A stretch of 64,000 nucleotides of DNA from the NCBI GenBank assembly GCA_050290865.1, contig JBNKIW010000012.1, positions 1-64,000 of the forward strand, written 5' to 3'. Below, in pieces: positions 1 through 8,107 of this stretch (position 1 is the stretch's first letter; each line of letters starts with the position of its first letter). Origin of the DNA: JARRLC01 sp050290865. GTDB taxonomy: Bacteria > Pseudomonadota > Alphaproteobacteria > Rhizobiales > Rhodomicrobiaceae. The notes below the pieces were generated by a model. That model was not told the DNA's origin. It searched no databases and saw only the letters and a program-made list of their open reading frames with translations. The position numbers were made by a program, and so were the translations under genes.

Positions 1-1
1 C

Positions 2-76
2 CAGGCACAGCTCGGCATTCAGGCGCTGAGCATTGCCAACACCTCCAGCCAGAACATCCTGTCGCTGTTCAGGTAA
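2..76 (+). CDS. Flagellin, C-terminal end (partial)
   Basis: The window opens inside a reading frame whose last 24 codons end in SSQNILSLFR followed by TAA. This is the C-terminal D0 helix typical of bacterial flagellins, which ends in a conserved Q-N-x-L-x-L-F-R pattern and packs in the core of the filament. Only this tail is visible, so copy number and subtype cannot be judged. It is followed by a strong intrinsic terminator and then the fliF operon, which fits a flagellin gene transcribed on its own upstream of motility genes. Identification rests on the tail sequence and the flagellar neighbourhood. Confidence 0.8.
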   Translation, partial: QAQLGIQALSIANTSSQNILSLFR

Positions 77-143
77 GCCTGGTGTAGCGGGACGGGCTGG
101 CGGGCGCCACTTGGGGGACGCTTCGCCAGCCGCCGCTCAAGCC

Positions 144-169
144 AAGGACGGGGATCTTCCCCGTCCTTT
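144..169 (+). terminator. Intrinsic terminator after flagellin gene
   Basis: A perfect 11-bp inverted repeat (AAGGACGGGGA at 144-154, TCCCCGTCCTT at 158-168) with a three-base loop is followed by a short T run. It lies 68 bases after the flagellin stop codon and isolates that gene from the fliF operon. Confidence 0.85.
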
Positions 170-291
170 CGCTGCCCCCGAACATTGCTTTTTGTCATTT
201 TGCTCTACCGCTAAGAAGGAGCACGCAATTCCCGCGCAAGGTAATGCCCCGACCATCTGTTCGATTCTATCGCTCGGGTCTGAGGGACAGC

Positions 292-1923
292 ATGAACTGG
301 TGGGAACAGCTTGAGCGGCTATGGAACAGCTTGCGCCAGCTCGGAACGCGCCGCCTGATCGCCTTGGGGATCATCGGGGGCGTGGTGTTCGGTGTCGTTG
401 CCGGAGGCAGTTACTATCTCAGCCGTCCGGATATGGCGGTGCTGTATTCCGGTTTGAGCCAGCTCGATGCGGGCCGGATCGGCGCGGCGCTGGGCGAGGC
501 GGGCATCAGGTTCGACCTCACCACCGACGGCACGACGGTCCTGGTGCCCCATGGCAAGACGACGCAGGCGCGCATGCTGCTTGCCGAGAAGGGGCTGCCG
601 GCCAGCGCCACCGCCGGTTACGAACTGTTCGACAAGCTGGGGCCGGTCGGCCTGACGTCGTTCATGCAGGATATCACGCGTATCCGGGCGCTGGAGGGCG
701 AACTGGCGCGGACCATCCAGACCATGAAGGGCGTGAAGGCGGCGCGGGTGCATATCGTGCTGCAGGACAGCGGATCGTTCCGCCGCTCACGGCAGAAGTC
801 TTCGGCGTCGGTCATCGTGCGGACCGAGGGGCGGGGCTCGTTCACGGGAGCGCAGGCTGTCCGCCATCTCGTTGCCGCGGCGGTCCCCGGCCTGACGCCC
901 GATCAGGTGACGGTCCTCGACACCTCGGGTGCGATCCTGGCGGCGGGAGGCGACACCATCGATGCCGCGCCGCAGAAGATGGTGGAACTGGAAAAAGCGA
1001 TCTCCCGGGAACTGCAGGAGAATGTGAGCAAGACGCTCGTTCCCTATCTCGGGCTGCGCAATTTCGAGATCAGCGTCGCGGCGCGGCTCAACACGGACAA
1101 GAGGCAGACCAACGAAACGCTGTACGATCCCGACTCCCGCGTCGAGCGCTCGACGAAGAGTGTGAAGGAAACGTCGAGTTCGGAAAATGCGGGCGGCCAG
1201 TCCAACGTCACGGTCGGACAGAACATCCCGGCCGAACAGCGGACGGGAGCGGCGGGCAGCGACCGTTCGAAACGCAACAGCGAGAAGCGCGAGGAGCTTT
1301 CGAATTTCGAGCTGAGCACCAAGACGGTCAACACTGTCAGTACCGGCTACAAGATAGAGAACCTGACCATCGCGGTGGTGGTCAACCGCAAGCAGCTCCT
1401 CGCCTCCCTCGGCTCGGGAGCGACGCCGGAAGCGGTGGAGAACCGGCTCAAGGAACTGGAGGGCGTGGTCTCCACGGCGGCGGGGCTCGATACGGCTCGC
1501 GGCGACCGGGTGACCGTGGCGGCGGTAGACTTCATTTCGGAGGTGGAACGACTGGAGCCTGTTCCTCCCATGAGTATCGTTGAGCAATTGCTGCGCCTGT
1601 CGGGCAATTTCGTCAATGCCGGGGCCGTCATCATCGCCACCCTTCTGCTGTTGTGGTTCGGCGTGCGGCCGGCGGTGCGCGCGCTGAAGCCGACGGTGAT
1701 CGAAGAATTGGCAGCGGCAGGGGCGGGGGCGCCGCTGGCCCTGGAAGGCGGTGCGCCGGAAGTGCCGTCAGCGCTTGCCGGGGAAGCGCTGCCCGCCGAG
1801 GCGGCCGAACTGGAGAAGATTATCGAGGCGCGCGAGACGCCGTTACAGCGGCTCGAGCAGGCCCTGGACACGAACGAGAAGATCGCGGTCGCGCTCCTGA
1901 AGCAGTGGATGCATGGTGAATGA
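292..1923 (+). CDS. fliF: Flagellar MS-ring protein FliF
   Basis: FliF forms the inner-membrane MS ring that anchors the flagellar rotor and surrounds the export gate. The 543-residue product has an N-terminal membrane segment at about residues 22-43, a YscJ/FliF ring-building region, a low-complexity Ser/Asn/Gly-rich periplasmic loop, a second membrane segment near residues 444-462, and a C-terminal cytoplasmic tail ending in a Leu/Asp-rich helix, the usual FliG-binding element. I chose ATG at 292 because GAGGGA lies at 282-287; an upstream in-frame ATG at 244 would add 16 residues with no ribosome site. The stop overlaps the next start by four bases (ATGA). No fliG is present in the window. 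Confidence 0.95.
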   Translation: MNWWEQLERLWNSLRQLGTRRLIALGIIGGVVFGVVAGGSYYLSRPDMAVLYSGLSQLDAGRIGAALGEAGIRFDLTTDGTTVLVPHGKTTQARMLLAEKGLPASATAGYELFDKLGPVGLTSFMQDITRIRALEGELARTIQTMKGVKAARVHIVLQDSGSFRRSRQKSSASVIVRTEGRGSFTGAQAVRHLVAAAVPGLTPDQVTVLDTSGAILAAGGDTIDAAPQKMVELEKAISRELQENVSKTLVPYLGLRNFEISVAARLNTDKRQTNETLYDPDSRVERSTKSVKETSSSENAGGQSNVTVGQNIPAEQRTGAAGSDRSKRNSEKREELSNFELSTKTVNTVSTGYKIENLTIAVVVNRKQLLASLGSGATPEAVENRLKELEGVVSTAAGLDTARGDRVTVAAVDFISEVERLEPVPPMSIVEQLLRLSGNFVNAGAVIIATLLLLWFGVRPAVRALKPTVIEELAAAGAGAPLALEGGAPEVPSALAGEALPAEAAELEKIIEARETPLQRLEQALDTNEKIAVALLKQWMHGE

Positions 1924-2618
1924 AACCCGTTCTGCCGGTCAGAGTTTCCAAGGCTTCGAAGCCCGCGCATAGTGCTTCCGGGGGCGGATCGGATGTCAGG
2001 AAGACGATCCCGGCGGCCAAGGTCATCAAGGAGTTCGGCGCACCCCGTCCCGATGCCGAGGAGGTGGAAACCTGGCGGCCGAAGACGAAGGCGGAGACGA
2101 GCGCCGCGGGTGGTATGCCCTCGCTTCTGGAAGAGGCGCGTGCGCGCGGTGTCGCGGAGGGGCAGGCCGCGGCGCAGGCTGAGGCGGATGTCCGGTTCGA
2201 AGAGCAGAAGCGGTTCTATGAGCAGCAGCTCGAGCTGGAGCGCTGCACCTGGGCCGCCAGGGAGGCGGACCGTCTGGCTGCCCGGCTCGATGATGGCCTG
2301 GAAAAGCTCAAAACGGACATCGCCGGGCTGACGGCCAGCCTGCTCAAACCGTTTCTCATCGAGCAGGTCCAGCGTCAGGCGGTCGATGAGCTTTGCGCCG
2401 CCCTCGGTGAGGTGCTCGGTGCCGATCAGGGATTGAAACTGGAGGTCTCGGGGCCGGAAGATCTTTTGCAACTTTTGCGTGAAAAACTTTCAGGAAGACC
2501 CATAACCGTAGAGTATTCGCCTGCCGAAGGCGCGGATGTCCGTGTGAGCGTCGGGCAGACCATCCTGCAAACGCGGCTCGCCGCGTGGGTGGCCAAGCTG
2601 GAGGAGATCTCGAAATGA
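1920..2618 (+). CDS. fliH: FliH-like flagellar export protein
   Basis: This 232-residue soluble protein has an unstructured Pro/Ala-rich N-terminus (about 1-60), a Glu/Gln/Arg-rich coiled-coil stretch (about 65-130) and a compact C-terminal domain ending in a short beta/alpha pattern (VRVSVGQTILQTRLAAW). That architecture and its position right after fliF resemble FliH, the peripheral regulator of the FliI export ATPase. Sequence conservation in FliH is weak, so the name is an inference from shape and context. It overlaps fliF and motB by four bases each (ATGA), implying translational coupling. Confidence 0.6.
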   Translation: MKPVLPVRVSKASKPAHSASGGGSDVRKTIPAAKVIKEFGAPRPDAEEVETWRPKTKAETSAAGGMPSLLEEARARGVAEGQAAAQAEADVRFEEQKRFYEQQLELERCTWAAREADRLAARLDDGLEKLKTDIAGLTASLLKPFLIEQVQRQAVDELCAALGEVLGADQGLKLEVSGPEDLLQLLREKLSGRPITVEYSPAEGADVRVSVGQTILQTRLAAWVAKLEEISK

Positions 2619-3829
2619 TTGAAGCCGGTGGGGGAGGCGAAGGACACCACGAAGTCATAATCGTTCGCCACGGCCATGGCGGTCATGAAGACGGCCACCA
2701 CGGAGGCGCATGGAAGATCGCGTTCGCGGATTTCATGACCGCCATGATGGCGTTCTTTCTGGTTATGTGGCTCATCAATTCCACCGACGAGCAGACGCTG
2801 GCGCAGGTGGCCGCCTATTTCAGCCCGATCCGGCTGACCGACCGCACGGTGACGACGCGCGGCGTGGCCGATCCCGAGAAGGGAGGCACGGGCAAGGAGA
2901 CCATAAAACGTGAGGCGAAGAAGCGGGAAGGGCAGGCCTATTTCGAGCCGAAGTCCGAGCCGGGCGACCGGCGTTTCGCCGAGGAGCAGCTGTTTTCCGA
3001 TCCCTATGACGTGCTGGCCAAGCTTGCCGTGCGGGCGGCGCGCATTCCGACGCGCGGCGGCGGCGGCCTGCAGAAGGAAGGCAACGCTGGCGGCGACGCG
3101 TTTCGCGATCCTTTCGATCCGGATTTCCGGCGGGAGCGGGCTGTCGGGAGCGGTTCCGTCGAGGGCGCCGATCCCGCGCTGAAGCCGGAGAATGCGGTCG
3201 GCGGACAAGCCGGCGCGGCAAAGGCCGGGGACGCGGAAGGGAAGGCTTCCGGCAAGGAGGACGGGAAGACCGGGGATGCGCAGGCGGCCATGGCGGGCGA
3301 GGGCGAGACGCGCGCTGAGGACGCCGGGCTTTCGCCGGAGGGGGTTGAAAAGGCCGGGAAATGGGCCGCGAAGGCTGCGACCCTCGAAGGCGAGGTGATG
3401 AAGAACGTCAACGCCGCCGGTCTGATATCGCTGCCCGATATCACCGTAAAAGGAACACCGGAGGGCGTGCTCATCAGTCTGACCGACAAGGCGAATTTCG
3501 AGATGTTCGCGATTTCCTCGGCCAGGCCGCGCCCCGAGATGGTCGTGGTGATGGAAAAACTCGCCAAGGTGCTCGCCGGACAGAAGGGCTCGATCGTTAT
3601 TCGCGGCCACACCGATGGCAGACCGTTCCGGTCGAAGACATATGACAACTGGCGTCTTTCCACCGCGCGGGCGCATATCAGCTACTACATGCTGGTTCGC
3701 GCAGGTGTGTCCAAGTTGCGTGTCGAGCGTATCGAAGGCCATGCCGACCGCAGCCTGAAAGTGCCGAGTAACCCCAGAGCTGCAGAGAACCGGCGCATCG
3801 AGATATTGCTGCGTCCGGCCAAAACGTGA
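2615..3829 (+). CDS. motB: Flagellar stator protein MotB
   Basis: MotB is the cell-wall-anchored stator subunit that pairs with MotA to form the proton channel. The 404-residue product has a short His-rich cytoplasmic N-terminus, a single membrane helix beginning KIAFADFMTAMMAFF in which Asp39 is the expected proton-binding residue, a long Glu/Lys/Gly-rich periplasmic linker (about 75-260) and a C-terminal OmpA-like peptidoglycan-binding domain with GHTDGRPF near residue 330 and a final NRRIEILL strand. ATG 2615 is preferred to an upstream GTG at 2585 because GAGGAGAT lies at 2601-2608 and the ORF before it ends there. motA is not in the window. Confidence 0.93.
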   Translation: MIEAGGGGEGHHEVIIVRHGHGGHEDGHHGGAWKIAFADFMTAMMAFFLVMWLINSTDEQTLAQVAAYFSPIRLTDRTVTTRGVADPEKGGTGKETIKREAKKREGQAYFEPKSEPGDRRFAEEQLFSDPYDVLAKLAVRAARIPTRGGGGLQKEGNAGGDAFRDPFDPDFRRERAVGSGSVEGADPALKPENAVGGQAGAAKAGDAEGKASGKEDGKTGDAQAAMAGEGETRAEDAGLSPEGVEKAGKWAAKAATLEGEVMKNVNAAGLISLPDITVKGTPEGVLISLTDKANFEMFAISSARPRPEMVVVMEKLAKVLAGQKGSIVIRGHTDGRPFRSKTYDNWRLSTARAHISYYMLVRAGVSKLRVERIEGHADRSLKVPSNPRAAENRRIEILLRPAKT

Positions 3830-5646
3830 TGCGCCGGGCCGGCCGGCTCCTCCTCATCGCCTGCGTGGCCATGGTGTTTGCCGCAGGCGAGGGGGGGATT
3901 GCGGCCGCGGCGAAGAAAAAGAGAGCCCGGAGCCTGGACCCGGCTGACACCGAACTGGTGGATATCGCGCCGCCGGAGGCCGAGGCGCTGGACCGCCGCC
4001 GCCAGGAGGAAGCTGAAGCCGCAGCGAGGAAGGCTGAGGAGGCGCGCAAGGCGGCGGAGGCCGGGGACAAGGACGCCGCGGAGCGCGGGGCGGTGCCGCC
4101 GCGTGCGGAGGGCACGCCGAAGGCTGCCGAGCCCGCTCCGCAAAAGGCCGAGGACACGCCAAAGGCCGCCAAGCCGGCTCCGCAGAAGGCTGAGGATACG
4201 CCGAAGGCTGCCGAGCCCGCGCCGCATAAGGCTGAGGATACGCCGAAGGCCGCCGAGCCCGCGCCCCAGAAGGCTGAGGGCACGCCGAAGGCTGCCGAGC
4301 CCGCTCCGCAAAAGGCCGAGGACACGCCGAAGGCTGCCGAGCCTGCTCCGCATAAGGCTGAGGACACGCCGAAGGCTGCCGAACCCGCTCCGCAAAAGGC
4401 CGAGGACACGCCGAAGGCTGCCGAGCCTGCTCCGCATAAGGCTGAGGACACGCCGAAGGCTGCCGAACCTGCCCCGCAGAAGGCCGAGGATACGCCGAAG
4501 GCCGCCGAGCCCGCGCCTGGCAGCCAGGAGAGTCCTCCTCTCCCGCTCAAGCACCCTTACGAACTGGTCCGCGCGCTTGAACTCGTCCAAAACCGCATCC
4601 CCTTCGGCGACCGCCACGCGCACGCCCGGCAGCGGGAGATCATCCGTGAGATTGCCGCGCAACTCGCCAGCGCGCCGCTCGGCGTCTGGCGCGAGCCGCG
4701 CAATGCACGGGCGGCGGTCACCTATGTTCTCAGCGGCGGCGACCCGCGCATCCTCCACAGACTGATGGAAGCCAAGGAACTGTCGGGCGGCGTCACCAAG
4801 GATCTGCTGAAAGGGCTGCTCGATTACAGCCGCGGCCGCAGCAAAGACGCCCTCGAGCGGCTCGAAAAGGTCCGGCCGGAGGCGCTCGGGCCCGCAGCGG
4901 GCGGCCATCTCGCGCTGGCCCAGGCGACGCTGACGGCGGCTGACCCGGCGAAATCCATCGGGTATCTCGATCAGGCGCGGCTCGTGGCGCCCGGTTCGCT
5001 GGTGGAGGAAGCCGCGCTCCGCCGCGCGGTCATCCTTGCGGCGCGGATGGGGGATTTCGACAAGTTCCTGCTCGCGTCGTCACAATATCTGCGCCGCTTC
5101 CCTAAATCGGTCTATGCGTCCAATTTCCTGATCAGTTTCGGCAGCGCCCTGGCCACGGCGCAGTTCGGGCGTGATCCGAAGCAGGCGGAGCGGCTGATCG
5201 GGATGCTGGACACGTTGCCGTCCGAACAGCGCAAGACTGCCTATTTGGTGTTGGCCGAGGAGGCCATCCAGTCGGGTCTCGTCGATCTGACCACAGTCGC
5301 GGCGCGGAAGCTTGCCGAACTGGTGAAAGGCGATCCGGTGCTGACGGCCCGCGCCCATCTCTATGAAGCTGCAGCGCTCGTCGTGACGGACGAGTATGAC
5401 AAGGCCGTCGCCATGCTCAAGGGCATCGACAAGGCCAAACTCGGTTCCCGTGACCGCGCCGTGCTGATTGCCGCACTCGCTCTTGCTGAGCGGGTGCGTG
5501 AGCCCGTTACGGTGACGCCGGCCGAAACGCCCCCAGCAAGCGCGGCGCAAGGCAAAGATGGTGATATGCCGGAAAGTTCCGCGGTCCTCGCGGGCCGGAA
5601 AGCCATCGCCGCTGCGGACAAATTGCTGAAGGGAAGCACGAAATGA
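3829..5646 (+). CDS. motC: MotC-like periplasmic motility protein
   Basis: This gene lies directly between motB and fliK, the place of motC in rhizobial flagellar clusters, where MotC is a periplasmic protein needed for stator function. The 605-residue product has a signal peptide (MRRAGRLLLIACVAMVFAA then AAA), an Ala/Glu-rich stretch, ten tandem 14-residue Pro/Ala/Lys repeats, and from about residue 240 an alpha-helical TPR-like region (PYELVRALELVQNRIPFGDR onwards) that carries the family similarity. ATG 3829 overlaps the motB stop as TGATG; a GTG at 3826 is an equal alternative. The repeat array makes it longer than the roughly 430 residues usual for MotC. Confidence 0.8.
   Translation: MRRAGRLLLIACVAMVFAAGEGGIAAAAKKKRARSLDPADTELVDIAPPEAEALDRRRQEEAEAAARKAEEARKAAEAGDKDAAERGAVPPRAEGTPKAAEPAPQKAEDTPKAAKPAPQKAEDTPKAAEPAPHKAEDTPKAAEPAPQKAEGTPKAAEPAPQKAEDTPKAAEPAPHKAEDTPKAAEPAPQKAEDTPKAAEPAPHKAEDTPKAAEPAPQKAEDTPKAAEPAPGSQESPPLPLKHPYELVRALELVQNRIPFGDRHAHARQREIIREIAAQLASAPLGVWREPRNARAAVTYVLSGGDPRILHRLMEAKELSGGVTKDLLKGLLDYSRGRSKDALERLEKVRPEALGPAAGGHLALAQATLTAADPAKSIGYLDQARLVAPGSLVEEAALRRAVILAARMGDFDKFLLASSQYLRRFPKSVYASNFLISFGSALATAQFGRDPKQAERLIGMLDTLPSEQRKTAYLVLAEEAIQSGLVDLTTVAARKLAELVKGDPVLTARAHLYEAAALVVTDEYDKAVAMLKGIDKAKLGSRDRAVLIAALALAERVREPVTVTPAETPPASAAQGKDGDMPESSAVLAGRKAIAAADKLLKGSTK
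4105..4524 (+). repeat. Ten tandem 42-bp repeats inside motC
   Basis: Ten uninterrupted 42-bp units encode the 14-residue unit AEDTPKAAEPAPQK with minor variants (Gly for Asp at position 3, Lys for Glu once, His for Gln at position 13, and GS closing the last copy). Copies are nearly identical at the nucleotide level, which points to recent expansion and likely length variation between strains. A Pro/Ala/Lys/Glu pattern suggests an extended periplasmic spacer. Confidence 0.95.
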
Positions 5647-7457
5647 CAGGAATGGAAGCGGTTCCGGCGCAGACTGCCGTGCCGCGGATTCCGGGGACGG
5701 GGAAGCCCGGCCCGCGCAGCGATATGGCCATGGATGCCGATCCGGAGGGGCGGGAGAACGGCGCGGATTTCCCCGCATGTTTCGCTCAGTTCGCCGAGGA
5801 GGGCGGCGGTGGTTCGGCGTCCGCAAGAGCCGGGCAGCAAGGGCCCGCTGGCGAGGCGACGGAGACACCGGGAACCGGTGGGTGGCCTGTGCATATCGTG
5901 ACGGAGGCCGTCGTCGCCGGGCTTGCGGCGGATAAACCTGCGCCACGGATTCAGGCAAGCGGCCTCTGGCCTTTGGCGGGCGACACGATCGCCCCCGTTC
6001 CCGCTGATCTCGAACCGGATGGAGGCGCCACCGACACCGCTCGTCAGGAGACGGACGAGCCTCGGGCTGTCGAGAAGCCGGCTCGCGAGACGGGGGATGG
6101 CAACCCGCCTCCGTCCACCCGCACTGGGACCGAGCCGGCGACCGGAGCTGTCGCGGTGGAGGTCCTCCCGAAAGACCCCGCGCCGCAACCGCCGCACACG
6201 GCAGTTGTGGCATCCGAGGCCGATAGCACGGAGGAACCGGTTCACGACCTGCTTGCCGAGTTGCTCTCGGCGGCGAAAGCGACGAAGCAGTCCGGCTCCA
6301 TGCCACCGCAATCAAATGCTGGCGACACGGAGGCCCCACCGCCGCCCGCCGAGCCGGTCATGAGCGAGGTCGCCGCGCCCCAAAATGGATATACGCATGC
6401 ACCGCCAGTGACAGCCGCACAGACGCCGCAGCCTCCCTCCGTCGAACCCGCTGCAACACGGAAAGGCGTGCCTCCGGGGCGATCCGTCGCGCCGGTGGCG
6501 CCGCGCCACATGGCCCCATTGGCCGGGACGGACGGCGAAACAATGGATGACGCCGTGGTCGAGCCGCTTTCCGCCAGCAGCGGGGACGGCGACGCCGAGA
6601 ACCCGGTCATGCCACAACCGCGCCATGCTACCGACGCCGCCGTCGCGCCGGGTTCCTCCGGTTCCGCGAAGGAAGGCAGTCCGCCCGGCGCGGGAAAGAA
6701 CACGCCGCCTCCGGTTCGCCGCGATCCGCAGATGCCGGTGGACCGGGCCGGCGAGCGCGGCCCGCGTCCCGATACGGCGCCCGCCATCGGGCTGCAAGGT
6801 ACGCCGACCGCCGCCGTCACAGCCGATGCCCGCGAGACTGCGCGCGATCCCTCGATCCTGGCCATGGGGCATGTCACCGCCGTGCGGCAGGAAAACCATT
6901 TCGCGCCCGTCATGACACCGCAATCCCCGGCGCAGCAGATTGCCGAGCGGATCACCGCCGAGCTGACCGCCGATCCGCCTCCCGCCGCCGGACGAAGCAG
7001 TGCTGCCGCAGAGACGCAATCTCAGCCGGTCAAAGTCCTGCATATCCAGCTCAACCCGCCTGAACTTGGTCCGCTGACGGTCCGCATGGCGATGAGAAAC
7101 GGTGCGCTCGACCTGCGCATGGTCGTTGAAAGCCCCGAGACGGCGCGCCTCCTCACCGGAGATCGCGAGGCTATCTCCGGCGTTCTGCGTGTCGCAGGCT
7201 ATATGGTCGATGGTGTCAGCGTGCAGACCGCCATCGCGACCCGGCCGGAAGCATCCTCCCTGTTTGGCGATTCCAGCGCGGGGGCGCAGCAACAGCAGCA
7301 GGGACAGACCGCGCAGGGCTGGCAGCAGTCCGGCGGGGACAATCCCGGCCAGCCGTGGCAGCGCGGTGGCGGCGGGCAGGAGACATTGGCGGGGACCGGG
7401 GATGAGACAGGCGAGGACGGTGGCGCGCAGCGCACTGGCGGCGCTCTTTATCTGTAG
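5643..7457 (+). CDS. fliK: Flagellar hook-length control protein FliK (rhizobial MotD)
   Basis: FliK is the exported molecular ruler that ends hook growth and switches export to filament proteins. The 604-residue product is Pro/Ala/Gly-rich and probably disordered for the first 440 residues. It then shows the conserved hook-length control domain from about residue 460, with VKVLHIQLNPPELGPLTVRM as its signature, and ends in a Gln/Gly-rich tail. In rhizobia the equivalent gene was first called motD and later renamed fliK, again directly after motC. It overlaps motC by four bases (ATGA), and the next gene starts inside its 3' end. Confidence 0.88.
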   Translation: MTGMEAVPAQTAVPRIPGTGKPGPRSDMAMDADPEGRENGADFPACFAQFAEEGGGGSASARAGQQGPAGEATETPGTGGWPVHIVTEAVVAGLAADKPAPRIQASGLWPLAGDTIAPVPADLEPDGGATDTARQETDEPRAVEKPARETGDGNPPPSTRTGTEPATGAVAVEVLPKDPAPQPPHTAVVASEADSTEEPVHDLLAELLSAAKATKQSGSMPPQSNAGDTEAPPPPAEPVMSEVAAPQNGYTHAPPVTAAQTPQPPSVEPAATRKGVPPGRSVAPVAPRHMAPLAGTDGETMDDAVVEPLSASSGDGDAENPVMPQPRHATDAAVAPGSSGSAKEGSPPGAGKNTPPPVRRDPQMPVDRAGERGPRPDTAPAIGLQGTPTAAVTADARETARDPSILAMGHVTAVRQENHFAPVMTPQSPAQQIAERITAELTADPPPAAGRSSAAAETQSQPVKVLHIQLNPPELGPLTVRMAMRNGALDLRMVVESPETARLLTGDREAISGVLRVAGYMVDGVSVQTAIATRPEASSLFGDSSAGAQQQQQGQTAQGWQQSGGDNPGQPWQRGGGGQETLAGTGDETGEDGGAQRTGGALYL

Positions 7458-7977
7458 CGCCGTCAGCGGCGGCGCGGCGGCGGCGGACGGGCCCTGCGAG
7501 AACGAGATGGCCCGCGCGGCGGGCAGGCACGGCGTGCCGCTCGGTATGCTCTATGCGGTCGGGCTCACGGAAACCGGCCGCGCGGGATCGCTTCAGCCCT
7601 ACGCTCTGAATATCGAGGGCAAAGCCGCCTATGCGGCGAGCATCGAGGAGGCGCTTCGCCGTTTCGAGAGCGCCAGGGCCGCGGGCGCGAAGCTCATCGA
7701 CATGGGGTGCATGCAGATCAACTATCATTTCCACGGCCGCAAATTCGCATCGGCAAAGGAGATATTCGACCCGGCGAAAAATGTGGACTACGCGGCGCGG
7801 TTCCTGAAAGCCCTGCGTGCCCGCGAGGGGAGCTGGACGCTGGCGGTGGCGCGCTATAATGCCGGGCCTGATAACAATCCGGCGCAGAAGAAGTATGTCT
7901 GCCGCGTGATTACGAATATGGTGGCGACGGGGTTCGGCGAATGGACCCCCGATGCGCGGCGCTTCTGCGGCCCGTGA
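7402..7977 (+). CDS. Periplasmic lytic transglycosylase (SLT fold)
   Basis: The 191-residue product has a signal peptide (MRQARTVARSALAALFICSA) and a compact SLT-type lysozyme fold. The catalytic glutamate is probably Glu57 in the GLTETGR segment, followed by the family's MQINYHFHG and AVARYNAGPDNN segments. Such enzymes open peptidoglycan so that the flagellar rod or stator can be installed, and this gene overlaps the 3' end of fliK by 56 bases, which ties it to motility. ATG 7402 was chosen because the longer upstream ORF reads through fliK in another frame and lacks a signal peptide. Confidence 0.85.
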   Translation: MRQARTVARSALAALFICSAVSGGAAAADGPCENEMARAAGRHGVPLGMLYAVGLTETGRAGSLQPYALNIEGKAAYAASIEEALRRFESARAAGAKLIDMGCMQINYHFHGRKFASAKEIFDPAKNVDYAARFLKALRAREGSWTLAVARYNAGPDNNPAQKKYVCRVITNMVATGFGEWTPDARRFCGP

Positions 7978-8054
7978 TCCCCCGGTCTCCTTCGGGAGCG
8001 GACTTCGGGCATGGTCGCCGGGATTTCCGCGGATTGGATGCCGATTGACGGATG

Positions 8055-8082
8055 TTGCACATCCGCCCGTTTCCTATATAAG
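8055..8082 (+). promoter_or_regulatory. Candidate carB promoter
   Basis: TTGCAC at 8055-8060 and TATAAG at 8077-8082 are separated by 16 bases and lie 25 bases upstream of the carB start. The match to a housekeeping sigma-70 promoter is moderate. Confidence 0.4.
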
Positions 8083-8107
8083 CGCAGCGAACCAACAGCA
8101 GATCGCT

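Noticed and set aside
4105..4524. CRISPR-like array
   Set aside because: Repeats are head-to-tail without spacers and encode a continuous in-frame peptide.
3678..4550. Repetitive minus-strand frame opposite motC repeats
   Set aside because: It is the complement of the 42-bp tandem repeats; the plus-strand gene has signal peptide, operon position and family similarity.
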